Source: a bacterium (lineage in GTDB: Bacteria; Patescibacteriota; Saccharimonadia; Saccharimonadales; UBA4665). Taken from it: DNA of 64,000 bases. Position numbers and translations under genes: made by a program. The notes below the pieces were generated by a model, which was not told the DNA's origin, made no database searches, and saw nothing but the letters and a program-made list of their open reading frames with translations. The stretch covers positions 2,109 through 66,108 of the forward strand of contig JAJZJS010000001.1 of assembly GCA_021810025.1 (NCBI GenBank). Direction: 5' to 3'. Shown one piece after another: positions 46,627 to 56,275 of the stretch; within the stretch, counting starts at the first letter, position 1; the number at the start of each line of letters is the position of its first letter.

Positions 46627-49359
46627 CTAATTAGCTATTGGTGGTAAGCTAGTTATCGATTGAACTATTGGGGCTGGGCTGTATCCAGGTGTTAACCAGT
46701 TTAATGGTGAGTAGATAAATTGTTCTGAGGCGTTAGGATCTGTGGGATTTGAAGAGCTAGAAGATAAGTGGTAGGTTCCATACGATCTATAAAGATTAAT
46801 TGTGTGCGCAATTAGGCTTCCTTTAACAATTAATGGTTTGCTGCAGTGATCATAGTAATCTGTTGTATAACTGGAATTACATTCATTAATACTACTACCA
46901 TGATCCATTATAGTTCCTCCTTCATCGATATAGACTCCATCAAGCTCGGTCACGTTATTACCAATTGTTATATTACCTCCCTTTACTACTAATTCAAAGC
47001 TAGGGACATTGGATGGTGATACTCCAGAATCATTAAAGATAATATTCCCATTTATGGTTACGTTGCCGTTTGCATAATAAACATCATGAGTGCCAGGAGA
47101 AATTGTCATAACACCTATAGTTGATGGAGCGGGTTGAACCGTAAAACCTTGGGGTGGATTATTTGCAAGCTCCTGAGCATATGTATAGTAACCGATACCA
47201 CCACAATTTCCGCCTTCCCCATAGTTACCACCATAGCTTGGTGGTGGTTGTGTATTAGAAAATGTTAAAGGATCTAGCATATTAAGAACATTCTGTCCGC
47301 TAACAAAACCACTGATAGGTCTAGTAGCTAGATCTGCGACAGTAGTACCAGAGCCTTGTTGACCACTACCCCCCTTATTAAATCCATATATAGAGGCGAT
47401 ATTATTATAACAGCTAGCTATATGTGAAGAACTTACGCCAGCTAAAACATCTCCTCCGAATACTTTAATGTATGGTTTAGCTTGGAGGGGTTGAGAACAA
47501 CTAGGTCCAAGTGAATAGAGTTGTCCCGCTGTCTGTATGGAACCAGCACTGTTCATCGTCCCTGACGAAGGATCTACTCCAATATTAAAGCAGGCGACAT
47601 CTCCATAACTCAAGCTAGGAATGGTTGCTGGACAAGAATATGTAATGCTATACGAGGTAGTAGGATCAGAAGGACCTGGTGAATTACTGCTGTTACTGTA
47701 GATTATTGGTAGAGTTGGATTTGAAGTACAAGAATAAGGATAAGAATAATATTTAGAAGGATCAATCTCGTTATGATACTGGGCATTGATAGTTGTATTA
47801 ACGCCCTTAACTATATATGGATTAATAAGCTTTCCTCCATGATTAGCCGAAAATATTACTTTAACAGATGGTTTATATACTACGGTAGCTGGGTTTTCAA
47901 CTGTACGATTATTAGAAGAATCTAGGAAGTAAGGAGTAGCAGATGTCAAACTAATACTAAAATGACGATTGTAGCATTCTGGGACTGTAGTTTGAACAGA
48001 TGAAAAGTTTTGAGAGACCGTTGTAGTGGAACTAGTATAAGTATAACCTAAAAGAGGTTCTGGAGCATATTGAATACAGCTTGTTACTCCATTATTTGTG
48101 TTTGATACTATACAAGGTGTGGGTGCGGAACTATAAACTGCAGGTCCATTCGCTGTATAAGTGGTCACTTGGTAAGTTTCGGTATAGTTTGCCGTAACAT
48201 TTTCAGGATCATAAGGATAATCCTTAAAAAATTTAGTATAGTTTGCCGTAAATGATCCCGATGAAGATTGATTAGGAGTAAAAGAAGTCGTGTCGTTACT
48301 GGGAGTTGCTGTTACTGAATTTAAAGTATAGTTGGAGGGGGTATAGGTGACATACTGACTCCCAGATGAGCCATAGGGCTGTGAGGGAGCGCTACCTGCA
48401 GAAACCTGATTAGGAGTATTAATTGGGACTTCGCTACCATTGTTGTCTGAATTACCCCATGGGGGGCATTTATTTTTAACTAAATTAATAGTATTAATAG
48501 TAATTAATTGATTAAGAGTAACAGTGGGGCATTTAGCATTATCGCTATAAGATGATACTATGGGACTCTCGCCTTTTGGCATTGTGCCAACACAATTATA
48601 AACACGGTCGCTAAATTCATTAACAGCGTTGTATTGAATCTGGATATCAACGGTCTGAGTGGAAGCATTAAATTGAGGGATACTAGTGCCTGGAGCAGTA
48701 GTATCAGGAATATAATAAAAAATAATAGGACCAGACTCTGGACTTCCATTGGTCCCCCAAAATCTAGTATTGGATAAACCTTGGATTAATTGAGTCTGAT
48801 TTGCGGGATATCCACCTCCGTTGGCAGGAGCGCAAGGATTAACGTTTGACTGTTTCGTGTAGTCCATACTGGAAAAACATCCTGCAACCGGACCAACAGC
48901 CTTTGTCTTGATATTATAAGCATGGGGAGCAGAATTAGCCAAAATATTAAACATAGTTCCAACTAAGTTAGTCTTTTTTTTTGACGGCTGACCGTCAGTT
49001 GGATAATAAATCTTCGTATTTTTTAATAATGAATGGTGTATAAATATAAGATTATTATATTGTAGCCCTACTGAATTTGTCCCATATGAAACATTTATAG
49101 TAGACATGTTCTGTGGATCACCCGCCTGTGAAATCCAACCAGAAACTAATTCCTTATGTTTCCGCTTAGCTGTATCATATGACATAATTTTGCCGCTAAG
49201 TACTGAGGGAATGTTAGAGACTGGATATGGGTTACCCTTTAAGGCAAAAATGTTCTTGGAGAATATAAAAATTAAAAAAAATAAACAAAAAGTCATAGAT
49301 AATACTATTATTTTGAATGCGAATATTTTTGATAGATAATTAATGATTACTTGTTTCAT
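46627..49359 (-). CDS. Large pilus-locus secreted protein, copy A
   Basis: The product has 910 residues with the layout of copy B: an N-terminal helix (about 16-36), a unique part with cysteines up to about residue 290, a shared PPWGNSDNNGSEVPINTPN segment, a variable Ser/Thr stretch, then 452 residues almost identical to copy B. The last residues are LPPIAN against LPPIVN in copy B. The ATG follows the stop of the 186-residue gene with no gap. Confidence 0.75.
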   Translation of the reverse strand: MKQVIINYLSKIFAFKIIVLSMTFCLFFLIFIFSKNIFALKGNPYPVSNIPSVLSGKIMSYDTAKRKHKELVSGWISQAGDPQNMSTINVSYGTNSVGLQYNNLIFIHHSLLKNTKIYYPTDGQPSKKKTNLVGTMFNILANSAPHAYNIKTKAVGPVAGCFSSMDYTKQSNVNPCAPANGGGYPANQTQLIQGLSNTRFWGTNGSPESGPIIFYYIPDTTAPGTSIPQFNASTQTVDIQIQYNAVNEFSDRVYNCVGTMPKGESPIVSSYSDNAKCPTVTLNQLITINTINLVKNKCPPWGNSDNNGSEVPINTPNQVSAGSAPSQPYGSSGSQYVTYTPSNYTLNSVTATPSNDTTSFTPNQSSSGSFTANYTKFFKDYPYDPENVTANYTETYQVTTYTANGPAVYSSAPTPCIVSNTNNGVTSCIQYAPEPLLGYTYTSSTTTVSQNFSSVQTTVPECYNRHFSISLTSATPYFLDSSNNRTVENPATVVYKPSVKVIFSANHGGKLINPYIVKGVNTTINAQYHNEIDPSKYYSYPYSCTSNPTLPIIYSNSSNSPGPSDPTTSYSITYSCPATIPSLSYGDVACFNIGVDPSSGTMNSAGSIQTAGQLYSLGPSCSQPLQAKPYIKVFGGDVLAGVSSSHIASCYNNIASIYGFNKGGSGQQGSGTTVADLATRPISGFVSGQNVLNMLDPLTFSNTQPPPSYGGNYGEGGNCGGIGYYTYAQELANNPPQGFTVQPAPSTIGVMTISPGTHDVYYANGNVTINGNIIFNDSGVSPSNVPSFELVVKGGNITIGNNVTELDGVYIDEGGTIMDHGSSINECNSSYTTDYYDHCSKPLIVKGSLIAHTINLYRSYGTYHLSSSSSNPTDPNASEQFIYSPLNWLTPGYSPAPIVQSITSLPPIAN

Positions 49360-49920
49360 TTATTTGGTTTTATTAGCTGTAATAGGCTGATTAATTAATA
49401 ATATATTAAGATGTTGTGCATTAAAGTCTAAGCTCGAGACATCTGCATTAAGCTGCTTTATGGTTAAGGGATTAGTAAATAATTTACTAAATCCTTGCTT
49501 TGGTTTATATACCTTTTCTAGGTAAGCTAAAGATATATTCGAATTTTTTACATCACCAATATTTACATAATAATAGACCAATGGATAGAGACAATTAGGG
49601 TCTTTAGTATAGCCCGGGAGAGATTTTATTCTATTTACCACATTTAGTAATTGAGGATAGTTATTATCAGCAATACTAGCTTGAGCTTGATTTAGTAGAC
49701 CAGAATTATATTTAGTACAGACATCGTTTAAAGGAAGCTTATTATTTGTCTTAGTAAAAAATAAGATTATAAATCCAATAACTAATATTAAAACTGTCCC
49801 TAGAAGTATGATCATATATTTTTTACTAAGCTTAAACTTCTTTTGCAATGAAGCAACTACTACCATGTTGTTATTAACTATGGAGTTGTTTGATTCAGAA
49901 ACAGAATTTTTACTTCTCAT
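49360..49920 (-). CDS. Small membrane-anchored partner, copy A
   Basis: The product has 186 residues with one membrane helix (about 35-57) and a helical exported domain bearing cysteines at about 69 and 112. It is related to the 181-residue protein but clearly diverged from it, unlike the large proteins, which share identical DNA. Confidence 0.7.
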   Translation of the reverse strand: MRSKNSVSESNNSIVNNNMVVVASLQKKFKLSKKYMIILLGTVLILVIGFIILFFTKTNNKLPLNDVCTKYNSGLLNQAQASIADNNYPQLLNVVNRIKSLPGYTKDPNCLYPLVYYYVNIGDVKNSNISLAYLEKVYKPKQGFSKLFTNPLTIKQLNADVSSLDFNAQHLNILLINQPITANKTK

Positions 49921-50006
49921 TGGTTTTATTTATATACAATTAATAGGTCAAGTTTTGATCTAAGTATTTATTATATACATCAATATTTTAAATGGAATAG
50001 CGACAT

Positions 50007-51779
50007 CTAATCTAGATTCTCCGCTGCTACCCGATCAACCTCCTGAATTGTCGTGAGACCATTTAGAGCTTTTAAGTACCCATCTTCACGCATAGATATC
50101 ATGCCATTTTTTTTAGCCACCTCTTCAATTTGATCACTTGTTGCCCTCTTAAGCACTAGGTCTTGAATGGAACTAGATATCTCAAAAGCTTCGTATATTC
50201 CTACCCTGCCCTTAAATCCTAAAGGACTTCTAGGACTATCTTTACCTTTATATAAATCGTAGTGACTTTCATTAAAAATAGGTAAATTTTTATAACCCAT
50301 ATCTTTTATCAATAAGTCTACTTCTTGAGAACTCTTAGGCAAAAACTTGCCAATAGTTTTATTGATTGCTAGGGTTTCAACATTAGAAGATTGATATTTA
50401 TCATTATCCTCTGACACTCTTCTTACTAGTCTTTGTCCAATAACTACTTTAATGGTACTTGCAATTAAAAATGGCTCAATACCCATATCAAGTAAACGGG
50501 GTAAGATTCCGGCCGCAGAATTAGTGTGTAGAGTACTAAACACTAAGTGCCCAGTCAAGGCTGCTTGAATTGCAAGTTCGGCTGTTTCCTTATCTCTAAT
50601 TTCACCTACCATGATTATATCTGGGTCCTGCCTAAGAATAGACCTAAGCCCGGTAGCAAAAGTTAATCCGACTTCACTATTAACCTGGATCTGATTAACT
50701 CCAGGCATCTTGTATTCTACTGGGTCCTCTAAGGTAACAATATTAACAGTTTCACTAACAACCTCTTGAAGCATAGCGTACATTGAGGTACTTTTCCCAG
50801 ATCCCGTAGGTCCAGATGTAAGGATCATTCCGTTCGTGGCGGTAAGACCATTTCTAACAACCCTAAGGGATCTACCAGAATAACCCATATCTTCTAGTTT
50901 TAGAATGATAGAAGATTTATCCAGTAACCTTATGACTACTTGTTCGCCCCATATAACTGGGGCGATCGCTATTCTTAGGTCAATATTCTTGCCGGCTATA
51001 TTAATCGTCGACTCACCATCTTGAGGAATTCGATGTTCATCAATTTTCAAATTTGATATAATTTTTATCCTAGATATCAATGCCGCTTCTGTGTTTTTAG
51101 GTATTTTTATCACTTCCCTAAGAACACCGTCTATCCTTGTTCTAACCTTTAACTCTTTTTCATAAGGCTCAATATGTATGTCGCTAGCATTATTGTTAGC
51201 AGCATATTCCAGGATATTAGATAATATCTTGGATATTGGAGAATCCTGAGAAATAGTTTTTACTTTATCGTTGAATTGTACTGGGCTAGAACCATCTTCA
51301 GAATTATTTAATTTATTCGCATCTTTATCGTCAAGTTTAATTTTATATTGTTGAAGAACGGTCTTGATACTTTCTTCACTAGCCTGATATATCTTTAGTG
51401 GTCGACCAATTTTCTGCGACAAGAAATCAATAGCCTGTAAATTTGTACCGTCTAGCATCGCGATAACTAACTCATTATTATTCTCTCCAACGGGAACAGC
51501 CATATAGTGCTCTGCTATTTCTTGGGGAAGAAGATCTAGATATTTTTGATCTACATAAATATCTTTTAAATTAGCATATCCCAATCCGTTTGCGTAAGAA
51601 TTATATTTAACTAACTGTTCGTTGGAAATAATATTATCTTTTAGCAATAACGAGAATAATGGCTGATTTGATTCTTTAGCAAGATGTTCATATTCTAATA
51701 ATTTATCTTTACTAACAACATTGTCTGATATTAATAAGTTGACTAATTTTTGCTGATTAGTTTCTAAAAGAACACTCAT
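50007..51779 (-). CDS. pilB: Type IV pilus extension ATPase
   Basis: The product has 590 residues. An N-terminal MshEN-like domain (1-150) is followed by the GspE/PilB ATPase with P-loop SGPTGSGKST, Walker B DPDIIMVGEIRD and His box GHLVFSTLHT. The four-cysteine zinc motif of many GspE proteins is not visible. It powers pilus assembly and is encoded in one run with pilM, pilN and pilO. Confidence 0.95.
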   Translation of the reverse strand: MSVLLETNQQKLVNLLISDNVVSKDKLLEYEHLAKESNQPLFSLLLKDNIISNEQLVKYNSYANGLGYANLKDIYVDQKYLDLLPQEIAEHYMAVPVGENNNELVIAMLDGTNLQAIDFLSQKIGRPLKIYQASEESIKTVLQQYKIKLDDKDANKLNNSEDGSSPVQFNDKVKTISQDSPISKILSNILEYAANNNASDIHIEPYEKELKVRTRIDGVLREVIKIPKNTEAALISRIKIISNLKIDEHRIPQDGESTINIAGKNIDLRIAIAPVIWGEQVVIRLLDKSSIILKLEDMGYSGRSLRVVRNGLTATNGMILTSGPTGSGKSTSMYAMLQEVVSETVNIVTLEDPVEYKMPGVNQIQVNSEVGLTFATGLRSILRQDPDIIMVGEIRDKETAELAIQAALTGHLVFSTLHTNSAAGILPRLLDMGIEPFLIASTIKVVIGQRLVRRVSEDNDKYQSSNVETLAINKTIGKFLPKSSQEVDLLIKDMGYKNLPIFNESHYDLYKGKDSPRSPLGFKGRVGIYEAFEISSSIQDLVLKRATSDQIEEVAKKNGMISMREDGYLKALNGLTTIQEVDRVAAENLD

Positions 51780-51781
51780 TT

Positions 51782-52036
51782 TTAATTATTTGAAGAACTT
51801 GAAAATAGGTTTGAGTTATTATTTGGTCCAATATTTATGAGGGGTGTCGGATCAATTGACTTATTATTAAAGTATTGTTTATTTGGCAAAGGAAATTGGG
51901 TTGATATTATTGGCACAGTATCTATTTGAAAATTTCCTGTTCCAACGATTAAGAACACTACTTTAGAAACTATAATAGCCAAGAATACACCAATAAATCC
52001 TGCAATGATCATAGGCATAATTTTATCTTGTTTCAT
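51782..52036 (-). CDS. Small single-helix membrane protein in the pil operon
   Basis: The product has 84 residues: one membrane helix (about 7-32), then a Pro/Asn/Ser-rich exported tail. It lies between pilO and pilB, with a one-base overlap to pilO. The position suits a short PilP-like linker, but no homology is visible. Confidence 0.6.
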   Translation of the reverse strand: MKQDKIMPMIIAGFIGVFLAIIVSKVVFLIVGTGNFQIDTVPIISTQFPLPNKQYFNNKSIDPTPLINIGPNNNSNLFSSSSNN

Positions 52037-52707
52037 TATTTTACCGCCTCCTTCGTTACTTTAAATATAATGGAAGGTTGGTAATAGGTTTGAGCAGTAA
52101 TTTGAAGCGTTAAATTAGATTGGTCGCCAGATATTTCCATGTTCTGAACTTGAAATGGTCGAATTGAATGTTCTAAATTACTAAAAACTAACTGAATTCC
52201 ACTAAGTGGAGCCGTCACGGAGAAAGAAATAGACATAGCTTGAGGAGAAGAAGTCCCCGAACCAGAACTGCTAGCCGGAGGATTATCGGAACCAGATATA
52301 TTATTAATCGTAACTCCAGTTGATGATAATAAATTCTGAATACTACTTAATAGAGCTGGATAATCATATGAACTTGGTAAAGCATCTAGGACTATTTTTG
52401 CATTATCTCCGTTGTTTCCAGTATTAGTTTGAGGGTTACCTCCAATAACGTTAACAGGCTTATTGACAAAGTTACTGTAAGACTTAAGCAAAGATTTTAT
52501 CGAATGTTTATCTAAAATAAGATTATTATAAGCTGTTTTTTGAGAAGAAATAATATTATTCTGCAGATTCATCTGACTGAATAAAGTATCAATGGATAAT
52601 ATTGCAAATAATAATGCAAAACAAGCTATTCCAATAGCTATTGTTGTTGCCTTTAGGTCTTTATCGATCTGAATAAATTTTCGTTGGGCGCTCTTGGGGG
52701 TCTTCAT
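52036..52707 (-). CDS. pilO: PilO-like pilus alignment protein
   Basis: The product has 223 residues with one N-terminal membrane helix (about 22-45), a coiled-coil stretch and a C-terminal ferredoxin-like domain (VTAPLSGIQLVFSNLEHSIRPFQV). Sequence is weakly conserved; the call rests on fold pattern, size and order after pilM and pilN. Confidence 0.8.
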   Translation of the reverse strand: MKTPKSAQRKFIQIDKDLKATTIAIGIACFALLFAILSIDTLFSQMNLQNNIISSQKTAYNNLILDKHSIKSLLKSYSNFVNKPVNVIGGNPQTNTGNNGDNAKIVLDALPSSYDYPALLSSIQNLLSSTGVTINNISGSDNPPASSSGSGTSSPQAMSISFSVTAPLSGIQLVFSNLEHSIRPFQVQNMEISGDQSNLTLQITAQTYYQPSIIFKVTKEAVK

Positions 52708-52710
52708 ATC

Positions 52711-53439
52711 TTAATTCCCTTTGGTATTATTTAATGTAGAGGTGGTGCTTAGTTTGGTATTTGCTTTAAATAAATTAATAGGTTGATTAAGTACTGATCT
52801 GGTGGTTGTTAATTTAGGGACTACTAGCTTAATACTATCCCTCGGGTTAAAGATTGTAGGATCAAAATTAAATGTAATATCAAATTGAGCAGGAGTTGTA
52901 TTGCCTGACCCGCCATTACTGGTACCATACCCAAAAGAAGATAATATAATGCTACTAAATGCAGACTTGGATGGTTGTGATGCGTATTCATAATTAGTAT
53001 ATTTTAGAGTATCTATAAATTGATTAACGGTACTCAAACTATCTGCTCCACCAGTAATATCCATGGTGTTTTGATTAAGATCTACCTTTATGTCTGAAAT
53101 GGTTATATTTACTGGAACTAACTCAGACAAATAATTAAAGATCCGAGACGTGGTCGGAGTTTGCGATTCAATAGTAGGTAAAGCATTTAGTTGATTTTGA
53201 ATCGTTAAAACTTTGTTTAGGTTTGTATTTTTGTTTATTGACGTAGAATAAGCATTAATATTCTTATCAAGATTATTAATCTCCACCACCTGGATGAATT
53301 TTACATAAACAAACATAAAAATCGTAAGGCCAACAGAAACGGCCGATAATACAGTAGACAACACAATAATTAGGTGCTTGAGTTTACGTGCTTTAATAAG
53401 CTGTAACTTAACGTCTGGTATAAGATTAAGTTCAAGCAT
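52711..53439 (-). CDS. pilN: PilN-like pilus alignment protein
   Basis: The product has 242 residues. MLELNLIPDVKLQLIKAR is the conserved cytoplasmic motif of PilN that binds PilM. A membrane helix (about 23-48) and an exported domain follow. The start overlaps pilM by eight bases. Confidence 0.87.
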   Translation of the reverse strand: MLELNLIPDVKLQLIKARKLKHLIIVLSTVLSAVSVGLTIFMFVYVKFIQVVEINNLDKNINAYSTSINKNTNLNKVLTIQNQLNALPTIESQTPTTSRIFNYLSELVPVNITISDIKVDLNQNTMDITGGADSLSTVNQFIDTLKYTNYEYASQPSKSAFSSIILSSFGYGTSNGGSGNTTPAQFDITFNFDPTIFNPRDSIKLVVPKLTTTRSVLNQPINLFKANTKLSTTSTLNNTKGN

Positions 53440-54475
53440 TTGTTCGCTCCGCTAAACCGACCGCAACAGCAAAATGGTTAGATATTGAAAGTAATTCATT
53501 TTGTCTACTTAAATCATAATTAACATTAATCCAAGGATTACCAATTTCGACATTAATATGAAATTTATTTGCTAAGAACAATGGAAATTCTGGGATTGAC
53601 GATGCTCCACCCGTTACTATGAATTTTTCTATTTTAGAGTTAGTGTGTCTGTTTAAGAAAAATTTTATCGATTTATCAATTTCGGAGGCCATGTTCTCTG
53701 TTGACGACAATAACGGATTATAAACTTGATTTTCTATTTTGTTTTTGGATAATCCAAACTTAAAGAGAAGTTGTCTTGCCTGATCTTCGACAACATTTAA
53801 ATCTTGAGCCAAATTTCGCACAAAACTTTCTGTACCTATTGGAACAGATCGAATTAAAGAAGGTAATTCGTCCACTACTATTACTAAATCAGTATTATGG
53901 CTACCTATATCTAAAATTAGCTGGACAAGATTATTTCCTGGCACCAAAAGAGCCCTGGTCAGAGCTATCGAATCTGGTTCAAATGCAATGACATTCAAAC
54001 CAATGCTCTCGATCATGTCCATTGTATTACCTATGGTTGAGTTTGGAATACTGCTAATTAATACTTCGTCTTTATTAGGATTAATAGGAGAAGTTCCTAA
54101 GAGAGACCAGTCAACTTTAGTTTCCGTAATAGATGTTGGTATCAGTGAATCTATTTGAAAATAAATAGCTTTAGATAATTCATCCTTGGATAATTTATCA
54201 ATATCTGCAACTGTTGTAAACAATTTACTAGAAGATACTCCAACCGCTACATTTTTAGTATCAATCCCAGACTTTGAAATTAAATCAGCTAACAGACTTA
54301 GTAACTTCTGTTGATCAGTCTTGGAATCACTTTGAGATATTTTAAAATCAATAGGAACAAATGCGTATCTTAAAAGATTTTTTTTTGGAGAACCAGCTTT
54401 TAATTGCACGAGTCTGATAGCAGAATCTCCGATATCTAGTCCAAAAAAATCATTTGACCCACTCAAGATATTCAT
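53432..54475 (-). CDS. pilM: PilM actin-like pilus protein
   Basis: The product has 347 residues from the Met at 54475. It shows FFGLDIGDSAIRLVQLK, LILDIGSHNTDLVIV and IVTGGASSIPEF, the phosphate and nucleotide motifs of the FtsA/PilM fold. The frame extends to a TTG at 54544, but the family N-terminus starts at the later Met. It forms the cytoplasmic ring that binds PilN. Confidence 0.9.
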   Translation of the reverse strand: MNILSGSNDFFGLDIGDSAIRLVQLKAGSPKKNLLRYAFVPIDFKISQSDSKTDQQKLLSLLADLISKSGIDTKNVAVGVSSSKLFTTVADIDKLSKDELSKAIYFQIDSLIPTSITETKVDWSLLGTSPINPNKDEVLISSIPNSTIGNTMDMIESIGLNVIAFEPDSIALTRALLVPGNNLVQLILDIGSHNTDLVIVVDELPSLIRSVPIGTESFVRNLAQDLNVVEDQARQLLFKFGLSKNKIENQVYNPLLSSTENMASEIDKSIKFFLNRHTNSKIEKFIVTGGASSIPEFPLFLANKFHINVEIGNPWINVNYDLSRQNELLSISNHFAVAVGLAERTNA

Positions 54476-54556
54476 ATCTAATAGGATATAACATAAGCAT
54501 AAAGATATAAAGCTTTTTTTTAAAAAAGTAAACACTGATAACAAATTTATTTTTGT

Positions 54557-54562
54557 TATAAT
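54557..54562 (+). promoter_or_regulatory. Extended -10 box before the glycosyltransferase gene
   Basis: TGTTATAAT ends eight bases before the ATG at 54571, so the mRNA has no room for a ribosome site. Confidence 0.55.
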
Positions 54563-54570
54563 ATAGGGTA

Positions 54571-55473
54571 ATGAAGAATAAAACTAATCCAAGATTTAGT
54601 ATAATTATTCCCTGCTATAACGAAGAGCTTTACATAAATGACACCTTAGAGTCATTATTTAAGCAAGACTATAAAGGTAAATACGAAGTTATTGTAGTTA
54701 ACAATAACTCGACTGATCAAACTGTAAAAATTGTTAAAAATTACCCTGTAAAATTAATTAACGAAAAACAGGCTGGAGTATGCGCTGCCCGTCAAGCCGG
54801 CACCAAAATAGCTAAGGGTGAAATAATTATATCAACTGATGCCGATACAACCTTCAAACCTAATTGGCTAAGCGTTATCGACGAGGAATTTAAAGAAAAT
54901 AAAGGAATTATAGCCCTAGCCGGAAAGTGTAGTTATGTCTCTGCTCCCTGGTGGGGGAAGATCTACCCCTACATTCTATTTGGATACGTACAATTAAGCT
55001 ATTTACTTTTCAGGTCTCCGGCTTATATTACCGCAACAAATATTGCTTTTTATAAAACTAAGTTTAATGGGTACAACACTTCTTTAACTCAAGGAGGAGA
55101 TGAATTAGCTCTTTTACAGCAACTGAAGCAAAAAGGTAAAGTTAAATTTAAGTTTAATTTAACCGTCTACACCTCAGCTCGACGTTTAAAAAAAGGATTG
55201 TGGTATAACGTCTTTGTTTCATTTTTCTATTATTACTTGTTTGCTTATCATCTAAACCGACTATTCAATAGGACCATAATAGGGCCTGCCCCGGCTTATC
55301 GAAAACACAATCCAAAATATCTAAAATTAAGTCCAATTCTTGGATTATTTATAGTATTTATTCTGATAGGAGTTTTTGTTACAGGGCGCATTAGAGGAAG
55401 TTTTGAATTTACTAAGGACGCTTATTTGATAGCAAAAAATGCTATTCATAAAATTTATCTTTCAATCGTTTAA
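54571..55473 (+). CDS. Glycosyltransferase family 2
   Basis: The product has 300 residues. The GT-A domain shows SIIIPCYNEELYINDTLESL, VVNNNSTDQT and the DAD metal site in STDADTTF. Two hydrophobic segments near the end suggest membrane association. The stop abuts the ATG of the deacetylase, so they form an operon that likely makes or edits a surface glycan. Confidence 0.9.
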   Translation: MKNKTNPRFSIIIPCYNEELYINDTLESLFKQDYKGKYEVIVVNNNSTDQTVKIVKNYPVKLINEKQAGVCAARQAGTKIAKGEIIISTDADTTFKPNWLSVIDEEFKENKGIIALAGKCSYVSAPWWGKIYPYILFGYVQLSYLLFRSPAYITATNIAFYKTKFNGYNTSLTQGGDELALLQQLKQKGKVKFKFNLTVYTSARRLKKGLWYNVFVSFFYYYLFAYHLNRLFNRTIIGPAPAYRKHNPKYLKLSPILGLFIVFILIGVFVTGRIRGSFEFTKDAYLIAKNAIHKIYLSIV

Positions 55474-56205
55474 ATGTTGGCATTTCTAGCTTTAATCATA
55501 ATCTTAGTGATAGCCCTGCTTTACTGGTTATTAATGTCGTCGTATTCGCAATTATTTGGATATTTTCCTTATAAAATTAAGACTAATAAAAAAGTTATTG
55601 CTCTAACCTTTGATGACGGACCCAACGATCCATACACCTCTGAACTATTGGATTACTTAAAGCAGAAGAAGCTTCGAGCTACCTTTTTTTTAGTGGGAAA
55701 GAATATTAAGAAATATCCAAGTACGGTTCAGAGAATCGTCAACGAAGGACACCTTATAGCAAATCATAGTTATTCTCATTCGTTCTTCAATTATTTTAAA
55801 AGCCTGAGTTTTAAAAAAGAGATAGAAAGTAATCAAGAACTAATATTTAAGCAAACTGGACTCAGACCAGCCCTCTATCGTCCACCATGGTTATTTAGAA
55901 CTCCTTTTATTTTAAAAACACTTAAATCGAATTTCTTAACGCCTGTTTCAGGTATCTTTTGTAATTCTTTTGAAGTTCTAAGGATTAGCCCAGAAAAGAT
56001 TACCAAAAGTGCCCTATCTCACTCTAAGCCAGGGTCGATAATAATCTTCCATGATGGAATTGAGGGAAAGGGTGGAGACCGTAATAATACTATTCAGGCA
56101 ACCAAACTTCTGATAGATCAGCTCCTAGCCAAGAACTATAAATTCGTTACAGTAGCTGAATTATTAGAGATTAAGCCCTATCAATCATTGCCGCCAAAAT
56201 CTTAA
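55474..56205 (+). CDS. Polysaccharide deacetylase (NodB domain)
   Basis: The product has 243 residues: one N-terminal membrane helix (1-22), then the carbohydrate esterase 4 domain. ALTFDDGPND carries the catalytic base, HSYSHS the two zinc histidines, and RPPW and IIFHDG the later motifs. It removes acetyl groups from N-acetyl sugars of peptidoglycan or another glycan. Confidence 0.92.
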   Translation: MLAFLALIIILVIALLYWLLMSSYSQLFGYFPYKIKTNKKVIALTFDDGPNDPYTSELLDYLKQKKLRATFFLVGKNIKKYPSTVQRIVNEGHLIANHSYSHSFFNYFKSLSFKKEIESNQELIFKQTGLRPALYRPPWLFRTPFILKTLKSNFLTPVSGIFCNSFEVLRISPEKITKSALSHSKPGSIIIFHDGIEGKGGDRNNTIQATKLLIDQLLAKNYKFVTVAELLEIKPYQSLPPKS

Positions 56206-56275
56206 CAATATTTTAGTTAAAATCATATGTTGGATCATGGTAGAATTATCAGATGAAAACTAATACTAAAGTGAA

